Positions 1-7,908 are shown, counted from the first letter of the stretch. The stretch: DNA of 14,823 bases from Weeksellaceae bacterium (GCA_028694715.1 JAQVKJ010000006.1:1-14823), one strand, 5' to 3'. Notes: generated from the sequence alone by a model not told the origin. Translations and numbers: made by a program.

Positions 1-231
1 TATGTGGACGGTGATTTCATGAGTAGAAACCATATAGAAAAAGGATATTTCACACTACATCCAGGGGGAATTGCCCACGGTCCTCATCCTGGGGCTGCCG
101 AAAGAAGTGTAGGACAGAAAGAAACCGGTGAACTGGCGGTGATGGTCGATTTCTTCCATCCTGTAAAACTCACCGAACAAGCGGTTGCCATGCAGGACGC
201 AGACTATGTGAAAAGCTGGTTGGAACCGTAA
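1..231 (+). CDS. hmgA: Homogentisate 1,2-dioxygenase, C-terminal end (partial)
   Basis: The reading frame is open from base 1 (TAT GTG GAC...) and stops with TAA at 229-231, so only about the last 76 residues are present; the GTG at 4 is internal, not a start. The residues match the C-terminal cupin part of homogentisate dioxygenase: a Phe-Met-Ser-Arg-Asn segment, then HPGGIAHGPHPGAAE, then a conserved VDFFHP strand. This enzyme opens the ring of homogentisate to maleylacetoacetate in phenylalanine/tyrosine breakdown, using Fe(II). The first His of AHGPH (codon at 76-78) is probably the last iron ligand of the family; the other ligands lie upstream of the window. The gene ends at a bidirectional terminator. 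Family assignment is from motif recognition; the partner genes of the pathway are outside the window. Confidence 0.9.
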   Translation, partial: YVDGDFMSRNHIEKGYFTLHPGGIAHGPHPGAAERSVGQKETGELAVMVDFFHPVKLTEQAVAMQDADYVKSWLEP

Positions 232-250
232 GGCTTAATAAATTGAATGA

Positions 251-283
251 AAAATCCCGTTTGTTTCAAAACGGGATTTTTTA
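251..283. terminator. Bidirectional intrinsic terminator between convergent genes
   Basis: The arms AAAATCCCGT (251-260) and ACGGGATTTT (271-280) pair perfectly, with further partial pairing inside the 10-base loop. On the plus strand the hairpin is followed by a T run (277-282), and on the minus strand by TTTTT. It lies 19 bases after the hmgA stop and 15 bases after the end of the opposing peptidase gene, so it can serve both. Confidence 0.85.
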
Positions 284-298
284 TTGAATCTTGTTTTA

Positions 299-994
299 TT
301 AATCTCTTCCTCTCATGGCCAACATGATGAAATAAATCAACTGTCCGAGCGAACCTATGGCTGCGACTACGTAAGTCCTTGCTGCCCATTTCAGCGCATC
401 TTTTGCGCCGGCGTACTCGTTGGGCAACACCATGTTTCTGTCTTTTAACCAAGCGAGTGCACGGTTGCTGGCATCATACTCCACAGGAAGGGTCACAAAG
501 GCAAAGGCAGTGGTTACTGCAAACAATGCAATTCCAATCCATAGAACAATAGAAATACCGGACGAAAAATACAGAAAAATGCCACCCATCAGCACCCATT
601 GCAACAAATTGCTTGAGATGTTAACCGCAGGAACCATTTTGGAACGCATCTCCAACCAAGTATATGCTTTGGCGTGTTGAACTGCATGACCGCATTCATG
701 GGCAGCCACCGCAGCCGCAGCCGCATTCCGTTCGTGATAAACCACTTCAGAGAGATTGACCGTTTTGGTCATCGGATTGTAATGGTCGGTCAGTTGACCG
801 CGGACAGATACCACTTTCACATCATGGATACCATTATCAGCAAGCATTTTTTCGGCGATTTCTTTTCCACTCATTCCGTTGGACAGATACACCTTTGAAT
901 AATGTGCGAATTTGTTCTTGAGTTTGGTACTTACGAAAAGGCTCAACAAAAAAGTTACGCCGATAATGACTAAATAAATCGGATCAAATATCAT
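299..994 (-). CDS. YugP-type membrane zinc metallopeptidase
   Basis: The 231-residue protein has a membrane segment at residues 4-22, a zinc-binding HExxH motif (HECGH, 99-103) in the context AAHECGHAVQ, two hydrophobic segments around 128-142 and 147-168, and a hydrophobic C-terminus around 207-226. E172 in PVEYDAS is the probable third zinc ligand. This arrangement and length fit the neutral zinc metallopeptidase family typified by Bacillus YugP (Zn_peptidase_2). The substrate of this family is not known to me; the protein should sit in the inner membrane. The start codon overlaps the stop of the upstream lipoprotein gene by 4 bases (ATGA), so the two are probably translationally coupled. 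Downstream lies the shared terminator with hmgA. Confidence 0.88.
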   Translation of the reverse strand: MIFDPIYLVIIGVTFLLSLFVSTKLKNKFAHYSKVYLSNGMSGKEIAEKMLADNGIHDVKVVSVRGQLTDHYNPMTKTVNLSEVVYHERNAAAAAVAAHECGHAVQHAKAYTWLEMRSKMVPAVNISSNLLQWVLMGGIFLYFSSGISIVLWIGIALFAVTTAFAFVTLPVEYDASNRALAWLKDRNMVLPNEYAGAKDALKWAARTYVVAAIGSLGQLIYFIMLAMRGRD

Positions 995-1395
995 TTGACA
1001 GTTTTTAGATTAAAATTAATTTCTTTAAAAATTTTCTCACCTTCCATTTCAAAAACTATTCCATCCGTACGGCTGTCAGTTTGCGGAGGTGTGAAATCCG
1101 AAAGCAACTGTGAATTGACAGGAAAAAACTGGTCAATGAAAACATCTGATTCATTCATTTGTGTGGTGATAATATTATCAAATCTTTTGTTTCTCAGTAT
1201 GATACTGCTGATTCTGCAATTTTCTGGCAAGTGGTTAATGACCATAAATACCGCAAAACCCTGTTCACTTTGGTTGTAATTTCTGATTTCATATTCAGCT
1301 GTCATAATTTCAGGAGTTGCCTTGTCAGCAGCATTTATACATGAATACTGAACAATTAAAAAAATGAAAACCGTAGCCAAATAGATTTTTTTCAT
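991..1395 (-). CDS. Small predicted lipoprotein of unknown function
   Basis: The protein has 134 residues. It starts with MKK, a hydrophobic stretch at 4-17 and a possible lipobox ending at C19 (VQYSC), so it is probably exported and lipid-anchored; cleavage by signal peptidase I cannot be excluded. After the signal the chain is hydrophilic and strand-rich with one more cysteine (C60, PENCR), and has no motif I recognise. There is no acidic surface-export tag after C19, so it probably faces the periplasm. An AAAGG stretch lies 3 bases before the ATG on the minus strand. It is the first gene of a pair with the YugP-like peptidase (4-base overlap), which suggests a linked role, perhaps partner or substrate, but this is inference. 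It is divergent from the S41 gene with only 30 bases between the starts. Confidence 0.72.
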   Translation of the reverse strand: MKKIYLATVFIFLIVQYSCINAADKATPEIMTAEYEIRNYNQSEQGFAVFMVINHLPENCRISSIILRNKRFDNIITTQMNESDVFIDQFFPVNSQLLSDFTPPQTDSRTDGIVFEMEGEKIFKEINFNLKTVK

Positions 1396-1425
1396 ACCTT
1401 TAAAATTACAAAAAAAATTGATAAG

Positions 1426-2886
1426 ATGAAAAACAAAATATTTTTGTTGTTGTTGGTATTTGCATTTATATCCAACTTACATTCATGTAAGAGCGATGAC
1501 GACCATTGGAGTCCATCGGCTTCTGTCAATGATTTTGTATGGAAAGCGATGAACTCATGGTATTACTGGCAGTCCGATGTTCCTAATTTGGCGGACAACC
1601 GGTTTGGGTCGGAAGCAGACTATGAACAATTTCTGAACGGCAAACAGCCCGATGAGTTGTTTTTTGGTCTGTTGTATGATTATGGAAATACCGATCGTTT
1701 TTCGTGGATAGTCAATGATTATAATCAACTTCAAAATGAATTTGCAGGGCAGCGGTTAAGTTATGGCATGAAGTACGGGCTGGTGTATGTCAGTCAGAAT
1801 TCCAATCAGATTTTTGGTTATGTACAATATGTTCTGCCCAATTCTCCCGCTTCGTCTGCCGGTCTGAAAAGGGGAGACATTTTTACCAGAATCAATGGTA
1901 TTCAACTTAATGATTCGAATTATGCTGAACTATTGGGTGCTGATTCAGGGGTCTTCGGCATGGGGTATATTCAGGATGGACAATTGTACAACAGCAACGA
2001 TGAGATTTCGCTATTCAAGATAGAGATGATAGAGAATCCGGTGTTTTTTAGTTCGGTGATTGAACAGGGAGGACACAAAATTGGTTATCTGATTTACAAT
2101 GCTTTTAGGGCAAATTTCAATATTGAACTTAACAATGCAGTGGCCGAACTCAAGTCACAAGGAATCACAGAATTGATAATTGATCTCAGATATAACGGTG
2201 GGGGTTCTGTACAGACTTGTTCGTATTTGGGCAGTATGATTACCGGTCAGTTTGAAGGACAGAGTTTTACTCAGCTCACATTCAATGCAAAACGCACTGA
2301 TTACAATTCGGTTTATAAATTTGTGAATGAAGGCAAATCTTATGATGATGAGCTGAATCCCATCGGAAGCTTTGGACTGAGCCATCTGAATTTGTCTAAA
2401 ATTTATGTGCTCACCCTTTCGGGGACTGCTTCTGCGAGTGAAATGCTGATCAACAGTTTGAAGCCTTATATGTCTGTAACCACCATCGGTCAGAAAACTT
2501 ACGGTAAAACCGTTGGCTCGGTAACTTTGTATGATTCTCCTTCCACAAATTATACATCATCGACGGACGGAGTGAATCCCAACCACAAATGGGCCATGCA
2601 ACCGATAGTGTTCAATGGCAAAAACTCTCAATCTCAGCCATCACCGGTGATGGGTTTTCAGCCCGATATTGAAATCAGTGAAATTGCATATCTCGAAAAT
2701 CTTCCAGCTTTGGGGGATTTGAATGAACCCTTGTTGGGGGCGGCGGTGAATCAAATTGTTTCAGGTGGAAAGTCCCATACTCAACCGGGATTGTACAGCA
2801 GTGGGAGAATGTTCAAATCTTCGGTGGAGTTAGAAAGATTTGGCATTGAAATGTATTTGGAAAAAGGCTTTGAAATAAATCCTTAG
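1426..2886 (+). CDS. S41 family (C-terminal processing type) serine peptidase, lipoprotein
   Basis: The protein has 486 residues. A lipoprotein signal ends at C21 (LHSC) and is followed by K-S-D-D-D, which resembles the acidic lipoprotein export tag that sends Bacteroidota lipoproteins to the cell surface. A WYYW segment lies in the N-terminal helical region, a PDZ domain spans about 113-180 (GLKRGD at 146-151), and the S41 catalytic domain spans about 200-420. The strand IIDLRYNGGG covers 251-260. By comparison with E. coli Tsp (S430, K455), the nucleophile is S336 in TASASE and the general base is K361 in TYGK; the 25-residue spacing matches exactly. It therefore looks catalytically competent and should cut proteins or peptides at the outer surface or in the periplasm. 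It appears to be transcribed alone. Its last codons overlap the -33 box of the next gene. Confidence 0.9.
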   Translation: MKNKIFLLLLVFAFISNLHSCKSDDDHWSPSASVNDFVWKAMNSWYYWQSDVPNLADNRFGSEADYEQFLNGKQPDELFFGLLYDYGNTDRFSWIVNDYNQLQNEFAGQRLSYGMKYGLVYVSQNSNQIFGYVQYVLPNSPASSAGLKRGDIFTRINGIQLNDSNYAELLGADSGVFGMGYIQDGQLYNSNDEISLFKIEMIENPVFFSSVIEQGGHKIGYLIYNAFRANFNIELNNAVAELKSQGITELIIDLRYNGGGSVQTCSYLGSMITGQFEGQSFTQLTFNAKRTDYNSVYKFVNEGKSYDDELNPIGSFGLSHLNLSKIYVLTLSGTASASEMLINSLKPYMSVTTIGQKTYGKTVGSVTLYDSPSTNYTSSTDGVNPNHKWAMQPIVFNGKNSQSQPSPVMGFQPDIEISEIAYLENLPALGDLNEPLLGAAVNQIVSGGKSHTQPGLYSSGRMFKSSVELERFGIEMYLEKGFEINP

Positions 2887-2900
2887 TTGTAGTATCTTTG
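2870..2900 (+). promoter_or_regulatory. Bacteroidota-type promoter, near-leaderless
   Basis: A TTG at 2870-2872 and TATCTTTG at 2893-2900 match the Bacteroidota consensus TTG / TAnnTTTG with a 20-bp spacer. Only 8 bases separate the -7 box from the ATG at 2909, so transcription would begin almost at the start codon. The -33 box lies inside the end of the S41 coding region. Confidence 0.65.
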
Positions 2901-2908
2901 CTTGCCAT

Positions 2909-4033
2909 ATGAGTATCCAAGTCAAAGAAATTAAGACAAAAAGCGGGCTCAGAAAATTTGTAAAATTCCAGTTGGAACTATACAAGAACCACCCATATTT
3001 TGTACCACCGCTGATTTCAGAACAGGTCAACGATTTAGATGTTAATAAAAACCCGGTTTTGAAAGATGCCACTCCTTATTATTTTATGGCTTTCAAGAAC
3101 GGCAAGACAGTTGGGAGAATCGCTGCTTTCATCAATCATTATGAAGTCAATACACAGCAAATTAAAAAAATAAGGTTTGGTCATTTTGATGTGATTGACG
3201 ACATAGAAGTCAGTCGCGCACTCTTTGACAAAGTCAATGAAATCGCCAAAGCCAATGGACTTGAATACATGGAAGGCCCCATGGGAACTTCCAATCTGGA
3301 AACAGCCGGTATGTTGACCGAAGGATTTGACCAATTGGGAACTTCCATCGCTTTGTACAATTATGATTATTACCCTAAGCATTTGGAACAATTGGGCTTT
3401 GTAAAAGAAAAGGAATGGGTGGAATTCAGGCTGGTAGTGCCGGATTCAATCGATAATAAAATTTATCGTTTTGCCAACATGGTCACCGAAAGATACAAAC
3501 TTAAAATCATTCATTTTAAAAACAAGAAAGACATTAAGCCCTACATCCAACCGGTTTTTGACCTGATAGACGAATCACATCAGATTTTGGAAACCTTTGT
3601 ACCGGTTCTGCCTGAACACAAAGCGTATTATGCAAAAAAATACACCAAGATTCTCAATCCGGAATACATGTTATTTATCGAGGATAGCGATGGGAAGCTA
3701 TGCGCATTTTCAATTACCCTGCCTACTTATGCCAAAGCTTTGCAAAAAGCAAAAGGGAGTTTGCTGCCATTCGGTTGGTACCATTTGCTGCAGTCGCAAA
3801 GAAAAAATGACACCTGCGAGTTTGTACTCATCGGAGTCCATCCGTCTTTTCAGCGAAAGGGGATTACTTCCATCATTTTTAAAGAAGCCTTTGAGACCTT
3901 CAAAAAGAACAATATCAAATTCTTAGAAACCAACCCTGAATTGGTTGACAATCAGAGTGTACAAGCGTTGTGGGCCGATTATAAACCGGTGCTCCACAAA
4001 AGAAGAAAGTCTTTTAGAAAACTTGTGGAATGA
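2909..4033 (+). CDS. GNAT-fold acyltransferase-like protein, paralog 1
   Basis: The protein has 374 residues. An N-terminal half contains HPYFVPPLISE (29-39), TVGRIAAFIN (67-76), the conserved RFGHFDVIDDIEV and the EGPMGTSN loop. A C-terminal GNAT-like half contains FVLIGVHPSF followed by QRKGIT (315-320), the position of the acetyl-CoA pyrophosphate loop (consensus Q/RxxGxG/A; here the last residue is Thr). It ends in basic residues (HKRRKSFRK). This is the large GNAT-like family common in Bacteroidota. I recall that the bacterial ceramide synthase (acyl-CoA N-acyltransferase) of Caulobacter has a similar plan, so an N-acyltransferase role in lipid synthesis is possible but unproven. A paralog of identical length lies inverted beyond nhaA. 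There is no signal peptide or membrane segment. A terminator follows at 4067. Confidence 0.75.
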   Translation: MSIQVKEIKTKSGLRKFVKFQLELYKNHPYFVPPLISEQVNDLDVNKNPVLKDATPYYFMAFKNGKTVGRIAAFINHYEVNTQQIKKIRFGHFDVIDDIEVSRALFDKVNEIAKANGLEYMEGPMGTSNLETAGMLTEGFDQLGTSIALYNYDYYPKHLEQLGFVKEKEWVEFRLVVPDSIDNKIYRFANMVTERYKLKIIHFKNKKDIKPYIQPVFDLIDESHQILETFVPVLPEHKAYYAKKYTKILNPEYMLFIEDSDGKLCAFSITLPTYAKALQKAKGSLLPFGWYHLLQSQRKNDTCEFVLIGVHPSFQRKGITSIIFKEAFETFKKNNIKFLETNPELVDNQSVQALWADYKPVLHKRRKSFRKLVE

Positions 4034-4066
4034 AGGGCAACTCCGTTTCTGAGTATTTGAATATTT

Positions 4067-4089
4067 ACAATCGAAACGATTGTTTTTTG
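4067..4089 (+). terminator. Intrinsic terminator after GNAT paralog 1
   Basis: The arms ACAATCG (4067-4073) and CGATTGT (4077-4083) form a 7-bp stem with an AAA loop, followed by TTTTTT (4083-4088). The stem has only three G-C pairs, so termination may be partial. It lies 33 bases after the stop codon and separates this gene from nhaA. Confidence 0.65.
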
Positions 4090-4129
4090 TCATAAATAAT
4101 TAATTTTACACTCTATTAAACCAAATAAT

Positions 4130-5488
4130 TTGAGCGATAGCGACATAAAGCAGTATCCGATAGACCGACTGGTTCGACCGGTTCAACGCTTCCTTCATCA
4201 GGGCAAATCAGGCGGATTGGTTTTACTTTTCAGTGTGATTGCCGCTTTGGCTTTGGCCAATTCAGGACTGTCGGTGTATTATTTTGAGACATTGAGTTAC
4301 AAATTCGGTTTTCATTTCAACGGCAAAAATTATCTGAACCTGAGTTTGCTTCATTGGATCAATGATGCGCTGATGGCGATTTTCTTTTTTGTAGTTGGAC
4401 TGGAACTCAAGCGAGAATTTGTTGGCGGTGAGCTCAGGAATCCCCGAAAAGCGATTTTGTCTATTGTGTCGGCCATTGGCGGAATGCTCGTTCCGGCAGT
4501 GATTTATCTGATGCTTAATCCCACCGGAGAACCCCATCGTGGCTGGGGAATCCCTATGGCCACCGACATTGCATTTGCGCTGGCTTTGCTGTATGTCTTG
4601 GGCAGCAAAGTGCCTCTTTCGTTAAAAGTTTTTTTAACGGCTTTGGCCATAGTAGATGATTTAGGAGCCATTGTGGTGATTGCGCTTTTTTATTCATCGG
4701 ACATTTCGGTGCTTCATTTATTGACAGGTTTGAGTTTTGCGCTGCTGATGTATGCAAGCAACAGGGCAGGGGTGAGAAGCATGATTTTTTATGCACTTTT
4801 GGGGATTTTTGGTGTCTGGCTGCCTTTCCTGCTTTCGGGTGTGCATGCTACCATTGCATCGGTGATTGCTGCGTTTATGATTCCTGCCGATGTGCGCATC
4901 AAAGAATTGCCTTTTGTAATGCAAATGAAAAATAATTTGGATGAATTTCTAAAAATTGATCCCAAAGATGATATTCCCAATCTCACCGAAGATCAGCTGC
5001 AACTCATGGAGAAAATCAAAAAGGACACAGACAATGCCATACCGCCATTGCAGCGTTTAGAATATACATTACAACCATTCGTTACCTTTGTGGTGTTGCC
5101 AATATTTGCGCTTTCCAATGCCGGAGTAGTATTGAATTTTGAGACTGATATATTGTTCAGTACCAATGTTGCGTTGGGTGTAGTCTTGGGGCTGATGCTT
5201 GGGAAAATCATTGGTGTATCGGGGACGGCTTTGTTGATGATTCGATTGAAATTGGCACCTTCACTGGAGGGGATGAATTTTAAAAATATTATAGGCATTG
5301 GGATGCTTGCGGGCATAGGATTCACGATGTCGCTGTTTGTCACCTCGCTGGCCTTCACAAATGAGGAACACATCATGCAGGCCAAAATAGGCATTTTTGT
5401 AGCCTCAATTTTGTCGGCAGTCATTGGTTTTTTCGTTCTGAACAGCAGTGCAAGGGTCGATAAAAAGAAGAATAAAACCGTGCCTTAA
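4130..5488 (+). CDS. nhaA: Na+/H+ antiporter NhaA
   Basis: This 452-residue inner-membrane antiporter exports Na+ (or Li+) in exchange for protons and supports pH and salt homeostasis. Landmarks match E. coli NhaA: ATDIAFAL carrying D146 (E. coli D133), AIVDDLGAIVV carrying D176/D177 (D163/D164) and LMLGK with K359 (K300). It is about 60 residues longer than E. coli NhaA; the extra length is mainly a charged cytosolic-type insert around 255-310 (KIDPKDD...LTEDQLQLMEKIKKD) before the LEYTLQPF helix. The start must be TTG at 4130: an in-frame TAA lies at 4097-4099 and the first internal ATG is already within the membrane region. A weak candidate promoter is TTG 4080-4082 with TAATTTTA 4101-4108. 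The neighbours on both sides are GNAT-like paralogs. Confidence 0.95.
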   Translation: MSDSDIKQYPIDRLVRPVQRFLHQGKSGGLVLLFSVIAALALANSGLSVYYFETLSYKFGFHFNGKNYLNLSLLHWINDALMAIFFFVVGLELKREFVGGELRNPRKAILSIVSAIGGMLVPAVIYLMLNPTGEPHRGWGIPMATDIAFALALLYVLGSKVPLSLKVFLTALAIVDDLGAIVVIALFYSSDISVLHLLTGLSFALLMYASNRAGVRSMIFYALLGIFGVWLPFLLSGVHATIASVIAAFMIPADVRIKELPFVMQMKNNLDEFLKIDPKDDIPNLTEDQLQLMEKIKKDTDNAIPPLQRLEYTLQPFVTFVVLPIFALSNAGVVLNFETDILFSTNVALGVVLGLMLGKIIGVSGTALLMIRLKLAPSLEGMNFKNIIGIGMLAGIGFTMSLFVTSLAFTNEEHIMQAKIGIFVASILSAVIGFFVLNSSARVDKKKNKTVP

Positions 5489-5537
5489 AAACCCTAAATC
5501 TGTTGTCTTCAGAGAATCGACGGTGAATGAAACCATT

Positions 5538-6662
5538 TTACAAATCCTTTTTATAAGTTCTTCTTCTACGGTCCACCACAGAATTGAAGTTTTTCCACAG
5601 ATTGTGTATGGCATAATTTTCTTCTAATTCGGGTGTTCTGATACAGCTTTCGATACCTTTTTCTTTAAAAACTTTGTAATATTCACTAAAAATAATGGCG
5701 GTTACTCCTTTGTTCTGGTATTCTGGTTCAACGCCAATCAAGTAAAATGAGACCTCCTTGCTGTGTTTTTTTGCATGCATAAAGTAGTAAAAACCAAATG
5801 GGAATAGTTTTCCTTTGGATTTTCGTAGGGCCTCAGAAAATTCGGGTAGAACAATGCTAAAGGCAATGAGTTTCCCGTTTTTGTCCTCAACAAATTTCAC
5901 ATATTCCGGATTGATAAACGGGATGTATTTTTTTTTGAAATATTTTTTCTGTCTTTCTGTGACCGGAACAAATGAGGACAGTTTGGCATAAGTTCGGTTG
6001 AACAAATCAAACATTTTGTCCACATATGGAATAATTTCTTTTGATTTTTTAAAATTAACCGCCCTGAGTCCGTGTCGCTCTTTGATTATTGTTTGGATTC
6101 GCATAAAAGATTCAGGGTTCACCCCGTCAAAGGAAAAGCGGCTCTCATGAAATTCTTTTTCTTTCACAAAGCCCAATTGCTCAAGATGGACTTTGTAATA
6201 CGGGTAATTGTACCAAGTGGCAGTGTTGCCCATTCGGTCAAAACCTTCTGTGAGTACACCCACTTTGTTGAGATTTGAGAATCCCATTGGGCCCTCGGCA
6301 TATTCGAGCTGGTGTTTTCGCCCCAATTCAAAAACCTTTTCAATCAGTACTTTGGTTACTTCAATATCATCCACCACATCCCACCAACCAAAACGGATCT
6401 TTTTCTTTCCTGCCTTGTTGACTTCGTCCCAATTGATGATGGCAGCAATTCTTCCTACAATTTTGCCCTTTTTCAAAGCGAGATAAAAATGGGCTTCGGC
6501 ATTGTCAAAAGCAGGATTGATTTTTTTGTTGAAAATACTCAATTCGTCAGAAATCAAAGGTGGAATCCAATAGGGGTGACCCTTGTACAAAGAGAACGGA
6601 AATTTCACATATTTTTTTAGAAGTTTGTGTGAGTCAGCTTCTTTGATGATGATATTGTTCAT
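5538..6662 (-). CDS. GNAT-fold acyltransferase-like protein, paralog 2
   Basis: I start this gene at the ATG at 6660-6662 rather than the in-frame TTG at 6680, because the protein MNNIIIKEAD... then aligns end to end with paralog 1 and has the same length, 374 residues. Shared landmarks are GHPYWIPPLISDE (28-40), KIVGRIAAIIN (67-77), RFGWWDVVDDIEV (90-102), EGPMGFSNL (123-131), LEQLGFVKEKE (160-170) and the GNAT loop QNKGVT (316-321) after YLIGVEPEY. Identity to paralog 1 looks like roughly half by eye. The role is as for paralog 1: an acyl-CoA-dependent N-acyltransferase is plausible, with unknown substrate. It is convergent with nhaA; the 49-base gap between them holds no obvious terminator. 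I see no clear TAnnTTTG box upstream. Confidence 0.75.
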   Translation of the reverse strand: MNNIIIKEADSHKLLKKYVKFPFSLYKGHPYWIPPLISDELSIFNKKINPAFDNAEAHFYLALKKGKIVGRIAAIINWDEVNKAGKKKIRFGWWDVVDDIEVTKVLIEKVFELGRKHQLEYAEGPMGFSNLNKVGVLTEGFDRMGNTATWYNYPYYKVHLEQLGFVKEKEFHESRFSFDGVNPESFMRIQTIIKERHGLRAVNFKKSKEIIPYVDKMFDLFNRTYAKLSSFVPVTERQKKYFKKKYIPFINPEYVKFVEDKNGKLIAFSIVLPEFSEALRKSKGKLFPFGFYYFMHAKKHSKEVSFYLIGVEPEYQNKGVTAIIFSEYYKVFKEKGIESCIRTPELEENYAIHNLWKNFNSVVDRRRRTYKKDL

Positions 6663-6984
6663 TTTGGTTTTTGGGTTCAATTGTTATTCACTGATTCTGT
6701 TTTTGGTCTATAAAAACTCAGCTGTTTCTGTGCTGTTGATTATGATTTGAATGTTCGTTTTTCGAATCTAATTCAGGAACAGCCAGCCGAAAAATCGAAG
6801 CGAAATATTTCGTAAGAAATCATACCCGCCATGAGCCAATTTTGTTTGCTAATATATAAAAAAGCTTGTAAATCCGAGTTTCAGTAAAAACCGGTCTGTT
6901 GAGTTGGTGTCATTATTATTAAGAGATTTGGTTTCTTTGATAAAAAGTATAACTATCAATGGGATTGTCTCATAATCGTTTGTA
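6663..6984. other. Gene-free stretch of about 320 bases with small inverted repeats
   Basis: This is the region upstream of GNAT paralog 2 and downstream of the alpha/beta hydrolase. No coding frame in it looks real. It contains the inverted repeat TTTTTCG (6758-6764) / CGAAAAA (6788-6794) and, just beyond, a perfect 12-bp palindrome CGAAATATTTCG (6801-6812). TTGATA (6937-6942) and TATCAA (6954-6959) form another weak dyad near the end of the hydrolase gene but lack a T run for a terminator. The promoter for paralog 2 is expected here, but no consensus box is visible. Confidence 0.5.
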
Positions 6985-7908
6985 TTATAAATCCAAAAAT
7001 GCATTTACGAAAGCTGTAAAAACATCGGGATATTGGAACATTAAACCGTGTCCTCCATTTTTGACCTTAATCAGCGTGGAATTTGCGATTGAATCGAACA
7101 ATATTTCTGAGTTTTCAATGGCTACAACCTTGTCAACATCTCCACTGATAATCAAAGTAGGCGTTTTCAACAGATACAAACTGCCGTATGAACCACCTCT
7201 TTCAGATAGCCAATCATTCACTGCATTGTCTTGCAGTTTCACTGTCAATCGGTTGATTGGTTCATGGACATGCTCGAAATATTTCTTTGATTCCGGGTGA
7301 TTCGCAGACCAGTTGTCTGGGAAAAGAATGTCGGTCATTTGTTGCACGGTTGAAGTAGTGTCTGACAGGATTTTCATTACTTCATCATCGGGATCAATTA
7401 CACTTTTTCCACCGGCATCAGTGGCGTATAAAATCAGTTTGTTCACTTTTTCGGGAAAGCCAATTGCAAATTCCTGTGCAACATATCCCCCCATCGACCA
7501 GCCGAGTACATTTACTTTTTCCAAATTAAGATGAGTGCACAACTCATTGAGATCTTCAGCCAGAGTATGTATCGTAAAATCAAAACTGCTGTTGGTACTA
7601 TGCCCCATTCCTCTGTAGTCAAAAACAATGACCTTGAATTTTTTACTAAGGCTGTTTATCAGTTTTGGCTCCCATAAATCCATGTTTGCGCTGTAACCCA
7701 TACATAGAATTAATGGTTCACCTTCTCCATATATTTGGTAAGCAATTTCGGCATCGGTCAGCAAAAGCTTGCCGGTTTCAGCACTTGGCTGAATTGATGA
7801 AACATCAGTTTGCTCGCTTTTATGCTGTTGTTGGCAACTTACCATTATAATAAACACAAATAAAAGCGGAATTATTAGAGCTCTGATGTAATGAAATTTA
7901 TTTTTCAT
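6985..7908 (-). CDS. Alpha/beta-fold hydrolase, predicted lipoprotein
   Basis: The protein has 307 residues. A signal peptide with a good lipobox ends at C25 (IMVSC), followed by a Gln/Ser-rich linker to about 45 without an acidic surface tag, so it is probably held in the periplasm. The hydrolase domain runs from about 48 to 305: an oxyanion-region segment ILCMGYSANMDLW (67-79), the strand VIVFDYRGMGHS, the nucleophile elbow GWSMGG with S138, the acid D259 in SGDVDKVV and H287 in NGGHG. The full catalytic triad is thus present. Esterase/lipase or lactonase-like activity is likely; the substrate is unknown. Most such hydrolases are cytosolic, so the lipoprotein anchor is a distinguishing feature. 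It follows a membrane-protein gene on the same strand by 42 bases, probably as one transcript. Confidence 0.85.
   Translation of the reverse strand: MKNKFHYIRALIIPLLFVFIIMVSCQQQHKSEQTDVSSIQPSAETGKLLLTDAEIAYQIYGEGEPLILCMGYSANMDLWEPKLINSLSKKFKVIVFDYRGMGHSTNSSFDFTIHTLAEDLNELCTHLNLEKVNVLGWSMGGYVAQEFAIGFPEKVNKLILYATDAGGKSVIDPDDEVMKILSDTTSTVQQMTDILFPDNWSANHPESKKYFEHVHEPINRLTVKLQDNAVNDWLSERGGSYGSLYLLKTPTLIISGDVDKVVAIENSEILFDSIANSTLIKVKNGGHGLMFQYPDVFTAFVNAFLDL

Noticed and set aside
4080..4108. TTG / TAATTTTA as the nhaA promoter
   Set aside because: The -7 box ends in A instead of G, the spacer is 18 bases and the -33 box sits inside the preceding terminator stem; kept only as a weak remark in the nhaA entry.
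4993..5424. A 143-codon open frame on the minus strand inside nhaA
   Set aside because: It lies antisense to strongly conserved NhaA sequence, has no recognisable motif and no upstream signal; it is a shadow of the real gene.
6663..6680. An upstream TTG start for GNAT paralog 2
   Set aside because: It would add six residues not matched in the paralog, while the ATG at 6662 gives exactly the same length as paralog 1.
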